The translations under genes were made by a program, and so were the position numbers. The notes beneath the pieces were generated by a model, which searched no databases, was not told the origin of the DNA, and saw only the letters and a list, made by a program, of their open reading frames with translations. A stretch of DNA of 44,621 nt, from positions 1 through 44,621 of the forward strand of contig NZ_JAKUJY010000031.1 in assembly GCF_022664535.1 (NCBI RefSeq). The letters are read 5' to 3'. Shown here one piece after another: positions 7,753 through 16,999 of this stretch (the first letter of the stretch is position 1; the number at the start of each line of letters is the position of its first letter). The stretch is from Sphingobium trunci. GTDB lineage: Bacteria; Pseudomonadota; Alphaproteobacteria; Sphingomonadales; Sphingomonadaceae.

Positions 7753-8586
7753 ATGAAGACCTGGTTCATCACCGGCGCCTCGCGCGGCTTCGGCGCGCAG
7801 GTCGTGGAGCGCGCCTTGGCTCAAGGTGACGCCGTCGTCGCGACCGCCCGCAGTCCCCGGACTGTCGTCGATCGCTTCGGTGAGCAGCCCAATCTGCTGG
7901 CGCTCGCACTCGACGTAACAGATGAGAAGCAAGTCCGCAGGGCAGTCGAAGCCGCCATCGCCCGGTTCGGCCGTATCGACATCCTGCTCAACAATGCCGG
8001 CTTCGGCCTAATGGGCGCGGTCGAGGAAGCGAGCGCCGCCGAGGTCGAGGCCGTCTATCGTACCAACGTGTTTGGTCTGCTCAACGTGACCCGCGGCGTG
8101 CTGCCACACATGCGCGCCGCGCGCTCTGGTCGCGTGCTCAACATCTCGTCGATCGGAGGATATCGGGGCTCGGCAGGGTTTGGCGTCTATTCCTCCACGA
8201 AGTTTGCGATCGAGGGGATCTCCGAGGCGTTGCACGCGGAACTGGCGCCGCTCGGCATCCATGTGACCGTCGTCGAGCCGGGTTATTTCCGAACGGACTT
8301 TCTCGACGCCTCGTCACTTTCGGTCAGTCCGGTGATCATCGACGATTATGTGGCCACCGCCGGTCGCGTCCGTTCTGTTGCGACAGGGCTGAACCATGCA
8401 CAGCCCGGTGATCCGGCGAAACTCGCGCAGGTGCTTGTCGACTTCGCCGACGCGGCCAACCCTCCAGTCCGACTGCCACTTGGCAGCGACACGGTAGCAG
8501 CGATCGAAGCGAAGCATCTGGGGGATGCGGCTATCCTCGCTCAATGGAGAACGGTGTCGATATCGACAGACTTCGACGCAATCTGA
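7753..8586 (+). CDS. Short-chain dehydrogenase/reductase
   Basis: A 277-residue SDR with TGASRGFG (residues ~8-15), NNAGFG, NISSIGG and YSSTKFA (YxxxK). The ATG at 7753 is preferred to an upstream TTG at 7747 because AAGGA at 7741-7745 is then well spaced. The C-terminal extension resembles SDRs annotated as oxidoreductases of unknown substrate. Last gene of the LysR-linked operon; no clear terminator follows. Confidence 0.88.
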   Translation: MKTWFITGASRGFGAQVVERALAQGDAVVATARSPRTVVDRFGEQPNLLALALDVTDEKQVRRAVEAAIARFGRIDILLNNAGFGLMGAVEEASAAEVEAVYRTNVFGLLNVTRGVLPHMRAARSGRVLNISSIGGYRGSAGFGVYSSTKFAIEGISEALHAELAPLGIHVTVVEPGYFRTDFLDASSLSVSPVIIDDYVATAGRVRSVATGLNHAQPGDPAKLAQVLVDFADAANPPVRLPLGSDTVAAIEAKHLGDAAILAQWRTVSISTDFDAI

Positions 8587-9029
8587 CGTCGGCTCCCGGT
8601 AAATGAACCTTCACGCTCGGCGGCAGGACGAGGTCGCCTGCCACCGGGCATGTTCATTAGGCTCGAGTGGCTGCTTCTCCCTCCACACCTGTCGTTCGAG
8701 CGAGCCAGCACGAACGTCTTGGTTTGGTCGCGACCTACCGGAGAAGCGGAAGGTCGGCACCTGGGAAGCCGGATTGAACTTCTGAACGGCCGCAAAGGGT
8801 CGACTGCGGCAGGCGGTAGTTGGGACAAACCCGTCATTCGCGATCATGCGGTGGAGCGGCAGCTTTCGGTTGAAGCGGACGTTCGCGGTCCCGTGATTGT
8901 CGCGCCGGCATGGGCAACCCTGGCCGCATGCAGACTTTTCAGTTTGGCGTCGGTGATATGGGTGCTGTCAGAAAAATGCGAATTAGTCTCCCTTGAATGC
9001 ACTGAAGGCTGAGAGGACAGGGGCGACCT

Positions 9030-9170
9030 CGCCAGAGCCCATCGCTCCGCCACAACGGCGCAGCGTCTCTCGATGCCGCGTTCGAAAACAAGGTTCTCCA
9101 CGTTCCGCAGCGACAGCGGATATTGCACGTACATCGTGACCATGAGGCGAATCACCTCGGCGACGAGTGA
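9030..9170 (-). pseudogene. IS6-family transposase remnant
   Basis: On the minus strand, nucleotides ~9158 to 9071 encode AEVIRLMVTMYV followed by YPLSLRNVENLVFERGIE, which matches the N-terminal region of IS6-family DDE transposases. Downstream the similarity appears to continue only in another frame, and the catalytic DDE core is missing, so this is a frameshifted, truncated relic. The surrounding 8587-9332 has no intact gene; its left part looks like degraded repeat DNA. Confidence 0.6.
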
Positions 9171-9332
9171 AGTAGCGGAATGGGCTGGCGGAGCGTGTGG
9201 GATGTGGCGTTGGAACTGCCTAACGTCGTCACCCCAGAGAGCGAGCATCCGGTTTGACAGCACTCCCGTTTGCTTTGATGTTCTCCGCGCCGCTCTTGCT
9301 TTGACAAAGCCCATCGCCTTGGCCGCCCGTCG

Positions 9333-11342
9333 CTAGAGAAGCGGCCTAAGTGCCGCCATCAGCGGCCCGAGCCAGGGCCGATAATGTTCCCACTGGGCCA
9401 GTCCGCTCGTGAAAATAGGCTGGCGCACCTGTTCCGAACTCGCCGTGCGTACGGCGCGGTCATTTTTATAGAATTCCAGACATGCCGGTTCGAAGGGCAG
9501 ATCCAGATGATCGAGCAATTGGCGCACTTGCCGATCGGTGTCGCCCACCATCTCCTCATAGAGGACCCGGTGCACCACGCCGGGAGCGGCCTCGTCATAG
9601 GCGGCCATCAGCGCCACATAGTCGCGATAATAGAGACCTATGTCTGTCAAATCGTAGGAAAAGGTCTGGCCGCGCGCGAAATGCTGCTTCCAGCCCGAAA
9701 AGCAGCAGGAGAGCGGATGCCGCCGAGCGTCGACGATTTTCGCATTGGGCAGGATCAGGCGGATCAGACCGACATGCTGCCAGTTGTTGGGCATCTTGTC
9801 GATGAAAAGGGGCTTGTCCGTGTGGCGGTGGATGCGGGTGCTGTCGATATACTCCTCGCCCAGCCGTCGCCGGTCCGCCGGCGTCAGCGACGCCACCATG
9901 GCACGAAAATCAGGAAACTCGCCTTCATCCACCCGCGACTGTAGCCGGCTGGCGATCGTCATCATCTCGGGCAACTCCATCGTGCCTTCGATCTGGCTGT
10001 GGCTGGCGAGTATCTGTTCGACGAGTGTCGATCCGGAGCGCGGAAGGCCCACGATGAAGATTGGGTCCGGCGCGAGGCAGCCCCCTTGCCCGCGGCTCGC
10101 GATGAAGGCGCTGGTAAAGGTCGCGGCGGTGGCTGCGACCTCGCTCGAGAATTGCGCCGCATCATATTGCACCATCGCGCGGCGCAGGCGATTGCCCAGA
10201 TCATAATGGTGGAACGAAGCACCGTAGTCTTTCGCATCCTCCAGCGCCTTGCCCAGCGAGAAATGCAGATGGAACTGGTCCTCCGCCTTGCTCGATCCGT
10301 GTTTCTCGATCATCGCGAGCGCCTGCCGCATGGCGGCGATGTCGTCCACGCCGAGCTTGATGGTCTTGAGGTTGGCGAGGCTCCACCAGGCCTCCCCCAT
10401 GGTTGACTGATGTCGCACCGCCTCGCGATAGGCGCGGATCGCGTCGCTCTGGCGGCCCAGCGTCTTGAGGACATGCCCCAGATTCTGCCAGAGTTGCGGT
10501 TGAGCGGGGTCGTTATCGAGCAGCTTCTCATAGATCCGCCGGGCCTGTTCCTGATCTCCCAGCCGGACCAGCACCGAAGCGCGCAAGAGGTCGTGCCCAG
10601 GGCCCGCGACGGGCGAGGTGACGAGGATATCCGCATGGGCGAGCGCGTCGGGGAGACGGTTGTTCTGCAGCAGCAGCCGGATCAGAAAATCCCGCGCCAG
10701 ATCGAAGCCGGGCGCCAGCGCCACCGCCCGCTCGACCATCGCCAGCGCCGCGCTCATGTCGCCGCTCCGCCAGTGAATTTCGGCGCGCAAGCGGCAAGCC
10801 GGCGGATCTTCGGGAACGCGCGCGGCCCGCGCCTCCAGCATCGCCGCTGCGTCCTCCAGCCGCTCCTCATGCATGGCGACCGCCGCGTCCAGCAGTTCGG
10901 GGTCGCGCGAAGCGGCATGCACGCCGGATAGATCCGCGCGCCAGGCCTGTTCGACCTGCCCATCCTTGCGCAATTCGCGCGCCAGCAGGAACCAGCCACC
11001 CGCCACGCCCGGCTGGCTGCGAGTGAGGCTGCCTAGCGCCGCGATCGCCTGCCGCGTCTCGCCCGCTTCACTCGCGGCCTGCGCCAGTTCCCACAGCACC
11101 GCCGGAGGCGTGTGCCCGCGCGTGGCGAGCGCCGACAGGCGCGACAGCGCTTCGCCTGCCTTGTCCAGCCGGCGCAGGGCCTGGCAGGCTATCAACTCTG
11201 CCGGGGGCAGCCCGGGCGCTCGAAGTAGAAGCTGTTGCGCCTGTGCGAGGGCCAGATCGGGCCGCTCCACCAGCTGCGCGGTCGCTTGCGACAGAGCTTC
11301 TTCAACGGACCGGGCCCCAGAGTCGATGACGCGAATAGTCAT
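9333..11342 (-). CDS. TPR-repeat sulfotransferase
   Basis: A 669-residue protein from ATG 11340-11342, chosen because AGAGG lies just upstream; an earlier in-frame start has none. Residues ~1-400 are tandem TPR-like helical repeats (for example QLWQNLGHVLKTLGRQSDA). The C-terminal ~250 residues are a sulfotransferase domain with the PAPS 5'-phosphosulfate loop GLPRSGSTLVEQIL near residue 430. Such TPR-sulfotransferases are common next to TonB receptors in sphingomonads and caulobacters, and their acceptors are unknown. It is divergent from the TonB receptor gene. Confidence 0.88.
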   Translation of the reverse strand: MTIRVIDSGARSVEEALSQATAQLVERPDLALAQAQQLLLRAPGLPPAELIACQALRRLDKAGEALSRLSALATRGHTPPAVLWELAQAASEAGETRQAIAALGSLTRSQPGVAGGWFLLARELRKDGQVEQAWRADLSGVHAASRDPELLDAAVAMHEERLEDAAAMLEARAARVPEDPPACRLRAEIHWRSGDMSAALAMVERAVALAPGFDLARDFLIRLLLQNNRLPDALAHADILVTSPVAGPGHDLLRASVLVRLGDQEQARRIYEKLLDNDPAQPQLWQNLGHVLKTLGRQSDAIRAYREAVRHQSTMGEAWWSLANLKTIKLGVDDIAAMRQALAMIEKHGSSKAEDQFHLHFSLGKALEDAKDYGASFHHYDLGNRLRRAMVQYDAAQFSSEVAATAATFTSAFIASRGQGGCLAPDPIFIVGLPRSGSTLVEQILASHSQIEGTMELPEMMTIASRLQSRVDEGEFPDFRAMVASLTPADRRRLGEEYIDSTRIHRHTDKPLFIDKMPNNWQHVGLIRLILPNAKIVDARRHPLSCCFSGWKQHFARGQTFSYDLTDIGLYYRDYVALMAAYDEAAPGVVHRVLYEEMVGDTDRQVRQLLDHLDLPFEPACLEFYKNDRAVRTASSEQVRQPIFTSGLAQWEHYRPWLGPLMAALRPLL

Positions 11343-11445
11343 GAACCTCTCGCAAATGTGCAAGTGCACAAAAAACTAGGCCGAATCGGAAGGCGCGTCG
11401 AGTCATCCACCAGGTAGGCATATAAAAAAAGTTGCGGCGTCCCGC

Positions 11446-11475
11446 TTGACAGCGTCGGTCTGAATGGCACTATCC
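11446..11475 (+). promoter_or_regulatory. Possible promoter of the TonB receptor gene
   Basis: TTGACA at 11446-11451 is a perfect -35 hexamer, followed after 17-18 bp by a weak -10 candidate (ACTATC/CTATCC). It points toward the receptor gene at 11728. In the long leader a 9-bp hairpin (CCGCTCGCC at 11593-11601 with GGCGAGCGG at 11608-11616) may fold in the RNA. The rest of the 385-bp divergent region 11343-11727 shows nothing else I can support. Confidence 0.35.
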
Positions 11476-11727
11476 AATTTAGGACGGACGCTCTGTTTTT
11501 CTGCACGAGCGAACCAGTCCATCAATAACGTCCATGCACGCGCTGATGTAATCCGGCGCGCAGTCGAAAAGTATGCGCTTTTCGGAGTGCGCCCGCTCGC
11601 CATTTCGGGCGAGCGGTTCGACAGAGTGAAAAGAAACGATGCGGATGTACGCTTAGGAAAATGACCCGTGGACCGGGCGAACCAACAAGGAGAGGCCGAC
11701 GTAAACGCGAAATAGGGGGCTTTACGC

Positions 11728-14517
11728 ATGGCCATCGGCTTTCGCTCGCGCGCTGCGAGCAGAATATGCGCTTTGGGCGCGACCACCTTCCTCACGCCGC
11801 TCATGTTGGCCGCGCCAGCCATCGCGCAACCGGCGGCGGCTGCGGCGCCGGAGCAGACGCCCGACGATCAGGGCCTTGGCGACATTGTGGTGACAGCGAC
11901 GCGCAGTAAGGAAAGCATCCAGAAAGTCCCTATCTCCATGCAGGCGCTGGGCGCGGCGACACTGGAACAGCGCCAGGTGAAGGGGCTGACCGATTTCGCA
12001 ACCCTGCTGCCGTCCGTGTCGTTCGAGGGCATTGGGCCGGGGCGCAACACTGCCTTCTTCCGCGGCATCGTGCCAGCGGGCGGCAACTATGCGTCGGTTG
12101 GCTATTATCTCGACGACATTCCGATTACCGGCACCGAAGTGCCCGACATTCACGCCTATGATCTGGAGCGTATCGAGGCGCTGTCCGGTCCGCAGGGTAC
12201 GCTATATGGCGCCGGATCACTTGCGGGTACGATCCGCCTGATCACCAACAAGCCGCAACTGGGCAAATATGAATTCGGTTATGACGTCGAAGGCAATAAA
12301 TATGGCAAGGGTGACTTCGGTGGCCAACTGGAAACCTATGTCAACATTCCGCAGGGCGACAATCTCGCGCTGCGCGCCATGGGCTATTATCGCCGCGACG
12401 GCGGCTATATCGACAACAAGCCCAATAACGGCAAGTTCAACGATGGCAGTTCGTCCACTTTGAATTTGGGTGACAAGAACCCGTCTACCTTCTACACGTT
12501 GGATAACAGCAATATAGCCAAAGATGACTACAACAACATCAAGGAGTTCGGCGGACGGCTCCAAATTTTGTGGGAGCCCGGAGACGACTGGGCCATCACA
12601 CCATCCATCACCGGCCAGCGGCAGATCGCGAACGGCTATTTTGGCTACGATCCGCGCGTGGGCGACCTCGAAGTTCATGACTATGACAAGACGCGCAACG
12701 ACGACCGCTGGTATCAGGCGGCATTGTCGATCCACGGCCATATCGGCGACTGGGACATCGTGTCGGCAACGGGTTTCTTCAAGCGCAGAACCAAGACGCT
12801 CAACGATTATACCTATTATACGGTAACTTATGACGGATTCGGCTCCGGCTATGAAAGCTATCTGCAATTTTTTGACAATTGTAGCGGTTCCGGCGCCAAT
12901 CAGAAATGCTCGCTGATCAACCCGCAACAATATTACCATGCGGACACGCACCGCAACAAGTTTACGCAGGAACTGCGCATCACCACGCCCAAAGATTGGC
13001 CTTTCGATGTAACGATCGGCGGGTTCTATCAACGCCAGAAGAATGAGATCAACACATCCTACGCCATTCGCGGGCTGGACAAGATCGCCGGTTATACCGA
13101 GACGGGTGGCGGCGATGTCCCAGGCGGTCTGATCGGCGTGCCAGCGATGTACGGGATCGATTTTGACGATGACGGCACACCGTTCTTCGACACAAGCAAT
13201 GTCGTCAACCCCGACGGCAATCCGCTGGGCACCATGGTTTATGGCTCCCCAGCGGTCAAAGGCGATGCTTTCTATTTCGTCGAACAGAACCAGCTTTATC
13301 ATGACAAAGCGGTGTTCGCCGAAGGCCACTACAACATCACGCCGACGCTGAAGCTGACGGGCGGAATCCGCTATTTCTGGACCGACTATTCAGTAAAGGG
13401 CTTCGCCGGTGTGCAGGGGTCGGCAGCGAATAGCGTGACGTCCATCTATGTTCCCACCGGTGAGATGGGATGCCCGACCCCGTTGCCGGCCGCGCGCCTG
13501 CAATGTCTGAACACGAACTTCGCATCACTTCCGGATGAAATAGGTCGCTACAAGGAGAGTGGCGAAACGCATAAGGTCGCGCTCGACTGGCAGTTCGCGC
13601 CCAGCAAGATGGTCTATTTCAATTATTCAACCGGCTTCCGCCCCGGCGGCTTCAACCGGCCGCTGCGCATCCGCCAGATTATCAACGGCGCGCCGGTTTC
13701 GAAGGTCGCGACAGTTCCGGCTTTTGAATCGGAAAAGCTGACCAACTTCGAGCTTGGGGCGAAAACGACCTGGGGCGGCATCTTCCGGCTCAACGCCGCC
13801 ATTTATTTCGAGAAATGGAACAATATCCAATATAGCGTCGTCGTCGCTGGCGCGCAGGGCGCGGGCATGACGGGTAACGCCGGGAAGGCCGAAGTCAAGG
13901 GTATCGAATATGATGCGGACCTGAAGCTCGGCAAATTCACCATCTCCACATCAGGCGCCTATAATGATGGCAAGCTGAAAGGCGATTTCTGCAACTTCGC
14001 CTATGATCCCGCAACATCGTCCATCAGCCAACTGTCGCAATGCTCTACCGGCACGACCGTCGATGGCACCAACACCGGCACGCCGACCGTCGCCGCCGCC
14101 AGTGGCACGCGCTTGCCGCGGCAGCCCAAGTTCAAGGGCACGACCTCTGTCCGGTACGACACGCAGTTCGGCGAACTAAGCGCCTATCTGCAGGGCGCGG
14201 CGCTCTATCAGACCGGCGCGACACAGGACCTCAATGTTTCCGACAACAACCTGCTCACTTGCGCGGATGCTGACGAGGCGGATGCGATGACCGAAGCCGG
14301 CAAGTCCTGCTCGACGAAGGGCTTCGTCAGCTTCGATTTTTCGGCTGGGATCAAGAAGGACAATTGGTCACTGACCTTCTTCCTCCAGAATGCGTTCGAC
14401 AAGCGGGGTGAACTGACGAGGAACACCTTCTGCTCAATCACCTTCTGCTCCGGATCCTCGCGCACTTTCACGATCAAGCCGCAATTCTTCGGCGCACGCT
14501 TCGGGCAGAAATTCTAG
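11728..14517 (+). CDS. TonB-dependent outer-membrane receptor
   Basis: A 929-residue receptor. A signal peptide ends near AIAQPAAA, followed by a TonB-box-like DIVVTATRSKESIQKVPIS. The plug domain (~residues 55-170) includes RIEALSGPQGTLYGAGSLAGTIR. The remainder is a 22-strand-type barrel ending in an aromatic-rich strand with terminal Phe (FFGARFGQKF). It imports an unknown ligand across the outer membrane using TonB energy. A GGGGG ribosome site lies ten bases before ATG. The divergent TPR-sulfotransferase and convergent qhp operon are its neighbours; a link to amine use is only inferred from position. Confidence 0.93.
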   Translation: MAIGFRSRAASRICALGATTFLTPLMLAAPAIAQPAAAAAPEQTPDDQGLGDIVVTATRSKESIQKVPISMQALGAATLEQRQVKGLTDFATLLPSVSFEGIGPGRNTAFFRGIVPAGGNYASVGYYLDDIPITGTEVPDIHAYDLERIEALSGPQGTLYGAGSLAGTIRLITNKPQLGKYEFGYDVEGNKYGKGDFGGQLETYVNIPQGDNLALRAMGYYRRDGGYIDNKPNNGKFNDGSSSTLNLGDKNPSTFYTLDNSNIAKDDYNNIKEFGGRLQILWEPGDDWAITPSITGQRQIANGYFGYDPRVGDLEVHDYDKTRNDDRWYQAALSIHGHIGDWDIVSATGFFKRRTKTLNDYTYYTVTYDGFGSGYESYLQFFDNCSGSGANQKCSLINPQQYYHADTHRNKFTQELRITTPKDWPFDVTIGGFYQRQKNEINTSYAIRGLDKIAGYTETGGGDVPGGLIGVPAMYGIDFDDDGTPFFDTSNVVNPDGNPLGTMVYGSPAVKGDAFYFVEQNQLYHDKAVFAEGHYNITPTLKLTGGIRYFWTDYSVKGFAGVQGSAANSVTSIYVPTGEMGCPTPLPAARLQCLNTNFASLPDEIGRYKESGETHKVALDWQFAPSKMVYFNYSTGFRPGGFNRPLRIRQIINGAPVSKVATVPAFESEKLTNFELGAKTTWGGIFRLNAAIYFEKWNNIQYSVVVAGAQGAGMTGNAGKAEVKGIEYDADLKLGKFTISTSGAYNDGKLKGDFCNFAYDPATSSISQLSQCSTGTTVDGTNTGTPTVAAASGTRLPRQPKFKGTTSVRYDTQFGELSAYLQGAALYQTGATQDLNVSDNNLLTCADADEADAMTEAGKSCSTKGFVSFDFSAGIKKDNWSLTFFLQNAFDKRGELTRNTFCSITFCSGSSRTFTIKPQFFGARFGQKF

Positions 14518-14542
14518 AATATCCCAGTTGCCCTCAGGTTTC

Positions 14543-14577
14543 GCCCGCCACGATCCGGATCGTGGCGGGCATTTTTT
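14543..14577 (+). terminator. Perfect palindromic terminator
   Basis: GCCCGCCACGATCC (14543-14556) and GGATCGTGGCGGGC (14557-14570) are exact reverse complements with no spacer, followed by ATTTTTT on the plus strand. This is a strong rho-independent terminator for the TonB receptor. The hairpin also ends just beyond the convergent qhpE stop, so it may insulate both units. Confidence 0.88.
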
Positions 14578-15299
14578 CAGGCGGCGTTCGCGCGCAACGC
14601 AGTTTTGAGCGCGGCTATGCGTGCAAAGCCGGTAAAGTCGCGGTCCACGCCTTCCAGCGCACAGGCGGCGAAGCCCGTCAGTTGCGCCGTCGCGAAACTG
14701 ATTCCGTAGAGGTTGCGGCGTAGCGGAACACCGGGGATTGCACGCGGATAGCCCGAGGCCAGGAAGCGCCCGCCCCCCTGCGACAGGCGAAAATGCCCGC
14801 GTGGGCAATCCCAATCGAGACCGACGGCAAAGACACCGGAGATCGCGCCGGGATAGCAGGGCTGCTCTTCGATGCGGTCGGGCGCGATGATCGCCACGCC
14901 CGCCTCGCAAGCGCGCTCCACGACATCGGTGAAAGCAGGCGCATGTGCCCTGTTTGTCGATCCCAGGCTGAGATTGATGATATCGGCGCGCTGTTCCACC
15001 GCCCAGGCGATCGCCGTGATCAGCGCCATGGCGCTGGCCTTCAACCCCTCGTGAAACACGCGGATCGGTAGGCAAAACGCATCGGGCGCCTTTTCCTGAA
15101 TGGCAGCCGTGACGGCGGTGCCGTGGCCTAGTCGATCCAGCGTCGCGTCCTGGCCTCCCTCGATGCCGCCGCCGCGCCGGATAGCGACGCCCGGCTCGAT
15201 CTGGTCGGCGCGGATATGATCGTGGCCGGGATGGACGCCGCTGTCGATGATCGCGATGCGCACGCCCCGGCCGGTTCGGCCATCGAAGGGCGGCGTCAC
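14577..15299 (-). CDS. qhpE: QhpE-like subtilisin protease
   Basis: A 240-residue subtilisin-family serine protease with the complete triad: Asp in IIDSGVHPGHDH, His in RLGHGTAVTA and Ser in YGISFATAQ. In the quinohemoprotein amine dehydrogenase system QhpE removes the leader peptide of the crosslinked gamma subunit QhpC in the cytoplasm. No signal peptide is present, as expected. It starts at a GTG that overlaps the qhpF stop by four bases (GTGA), so translation is probably coupled. Last gene of the qhp operon. Confidence 0.88.
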   Translation of the reverse strand: MTPPFDGRTGRGVRIAIIDSGVHPGHDHIRADQIEPGVAIRRGGGIEGGQDATLDRLGHGTAVTAAIQEKAPDAFCLPIRVFHEGLKASAMALITAIAWAVEQRADIINLSLGSTNRAHAPAFTDVVERACEAGVAIIAPDRIEEQPCYPGAISGVFAVGLDWDCPRGHFRLSQGGGRFLASGYPRAIPGVPLRRNLYGISFATAQLTGFAACALEGVDRDFTGFARIAALKTALRANAA

Positions 15300-16999
15300 G
15301 CCGATGCGGCCAGGCTGGTGTGGACCCGGATTCGACCCTCCTCCAGCGTTATAATCCTGTCGGCCATCTCCGCCAGTGCTGGCTTGTGCGTGATGACGAT
15401 GATCGTCGCATCGAGCAGCGCCTCGCGCAGGCCCCGCGCGACCAGCCTTTCCGTCTCGCTGTCGAGGGCTGCAGTGGGTTCGTCGAGGATCAGCACCGAA
15501 GGCTGGCGCAGCAGCGCACGCGCCAGCGCGACCCGATGGCGCTCGCCGGCTGAAAGGGCGAGCCCGCGCTCGCCAGCGCGCGTCTCCAGCCCTTCGGGCA
15601 GGCGCGCGATCAGCGGTCCGAGGCCAGCCTGCCGAGCCGCCAACTCGATCTCGCCGGAAGACGCACCCGGACAGGCGAAGCCGATATTCGCGGCCAGGCT
15701 GCCGTTGAACAGATGCGGCGCCTGATCGACCAGAAGGACCGCGCTGCGCAGATCGCCCAAGTGCACGTCGCGCAGGTCGATACCGTCGATCAGGATGCGG
15801 CCGCCATCGGGGTCCAGATGGCGCACCATCAGGTCGGCCATGCTCGACTTGCCGATGCCGCTGGCGCCGACGATGGCGCAGAAGCTGCCAGCGGTAATGT
15901 CGAGGCTGACCTCGTCCAGGATGGTGCGCTGCTCATGCCGGAGGATCACGCCTTCGAAGCGCAACCCTTGTCGCACGGCATCGAGCGGGCGTGGCGTGGC
16001 GCTTTGCGCGACCTCCGCCGGCGTGTCGAAAAGGGCGAAGATGCGGCCGAGCGACACGCGGGCGGAAGCGAGGCCCGACACCAGTCCCATCAACACCTGG
16101 ATCGGCGAGAACAGCCGCGACTGATAGGTCATGAACGCGACCAGCGTGCCGATCGTCATCTTGCCGGCGATGATCTGCGCGCCGCCGTAAAGCATGATCG
16201 CCGAGGTCGAGGCGGTGAGCAGCGTGCCGGGCAGCGCCCCCGCCAGGAAGGATGTGAGCTGCATTCGCAGCATGGCGGTCACGAACGCGCCGTTGCGCTG
16301 GCGGAAGCGGTCGATCTCATGCTCTTCCGCGCCCAGCGCAGTGACCGTACGCATGCCCATCACCGTATCGACTAGCAGGCTGCCGAGGTCCGCCCCGCGT
16401 TCGCGCATCTCGCGTGTCAGCGCGGTCAGCCGATGCTGGAACCAGAGGAAGAGCCCGATGCAGAGCGGGATCATGACGACGCCGATCAGGAACAGCAGCG
16501 GATCGAGCCACAGCATCATGACGACGCATCCGACCAGCATCAGCACATTGCTGAGCACCGACAGCAGCGAATCTGCCGTCACCCGCTGAATATCGGACAC
16601 ATCGCTGTTGAGACGGGACATGAGGTCGCCCAGCCGGAACCTGGCATAGAAGCGGGGTGACAAGGTCTGAAGATGCCGCAACAGCGCGGCGCGGATATCG
16701 AACAGCATCGCCGCCGATGCGGCGACATATCGGTAGCTCGCCAGCATGTTGAGTGCGAAGCCGGCCAGCGCCACCACGACCATGATCGCGGCGATCTCGA
16801 CCAGCGCGCCCATGTCGCGCCGCATCAGCGCCTGGTCGATCATCAGCTTGGAGAGATAGGGCTGTGAGAGGTTGAGCGCTGTCGATAGCAAGCTGATCGC
16901 CAGCACCAGCGCCAGCGCGCCGCGATAAGGGCGCAGGAACGGGAGCAGGCGGCGATAGCTGCGCCAGTCCGCGATCCGGGTGGGGCTCTCCGGCGTCAT
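15296..16999 (-). CDS. qhpF: QhpF-like ABC exporter
   Basis: A 567-residue half-transporter: six membrane segments in residues ~20-310, then an ATPase domain with Walker A GASGIGKSS, signature region LSAGERHR and Walker B VLILDEPTAALDS. In the qhp system this transporter exports the modified gamma subunit QhpC to the periplasm. The start ATG at 16997-16999 overlaps the qhpG stop (ATGA); an in-frame extension upstream lies within qhpG and was rejected. Its stop overlaps the qhpE GTG start. Confidence 0.88.
   Translation of the reverse strand: MTPESPTRIADWRSYRRLLPFLRPYRGALALVLAISLLSTALNLSQPYLSKLMIDQALMRRDMGALVEIAAIMVVVALAGFALNMLASYRYVAASAAMLFDIRAALLRHLQTLSPRFYARFRLGDLMSRLNSDVSDIQRVTADSLLSVLSNVLMLVGCVVMMLWLDPLLFLIGVVMIPLCIGLFLWFQHRLTALTREMRERGADLGSLLVDTVMGMRTVTALGAEEHEIDRFRQRNGAFVTAMLRMQLTSFLAGALPGTLLTASTSAIMLYGGAQIIAGKMTIGTLVAFMTYQSRLFSPIQVLMGLVSGLASARVSLGRIFALFDTPAEVAQSATPRPLDAVRQGLRFEGVILRHEQRTILDEVSLDITAGSFCAIVGASGIGKSSMADLMVRHLDPDGGRILIDGIDLRDVHLGDLRSAVLLVDQAPHLFNGSLAANIGFACPGASSGEIELAARQAGLGPLIARLPEGLETRAGERGLALSAGERHRVALARALLRQPSVLILDEPTAALDSETERLVARGLREALLDATIIVITHKPALAEMADRIITLEEGRIRVHTSLAASA

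Noticed and set aside
8620..8660. A fourth copy of the 105-bp repeat
   Set aside because: Only about 20 bp (ggtcgcctgcc and nearby) resembles the repeat; the rest does not match.
11446..11475. A fourth copy of the 27-bp element upstream of the TonB receptor
   Set aside because: CTTGAC is present, but the TTGA and GTCCAG parts are not found at the required spacing, so it was called only as a possible promoter.
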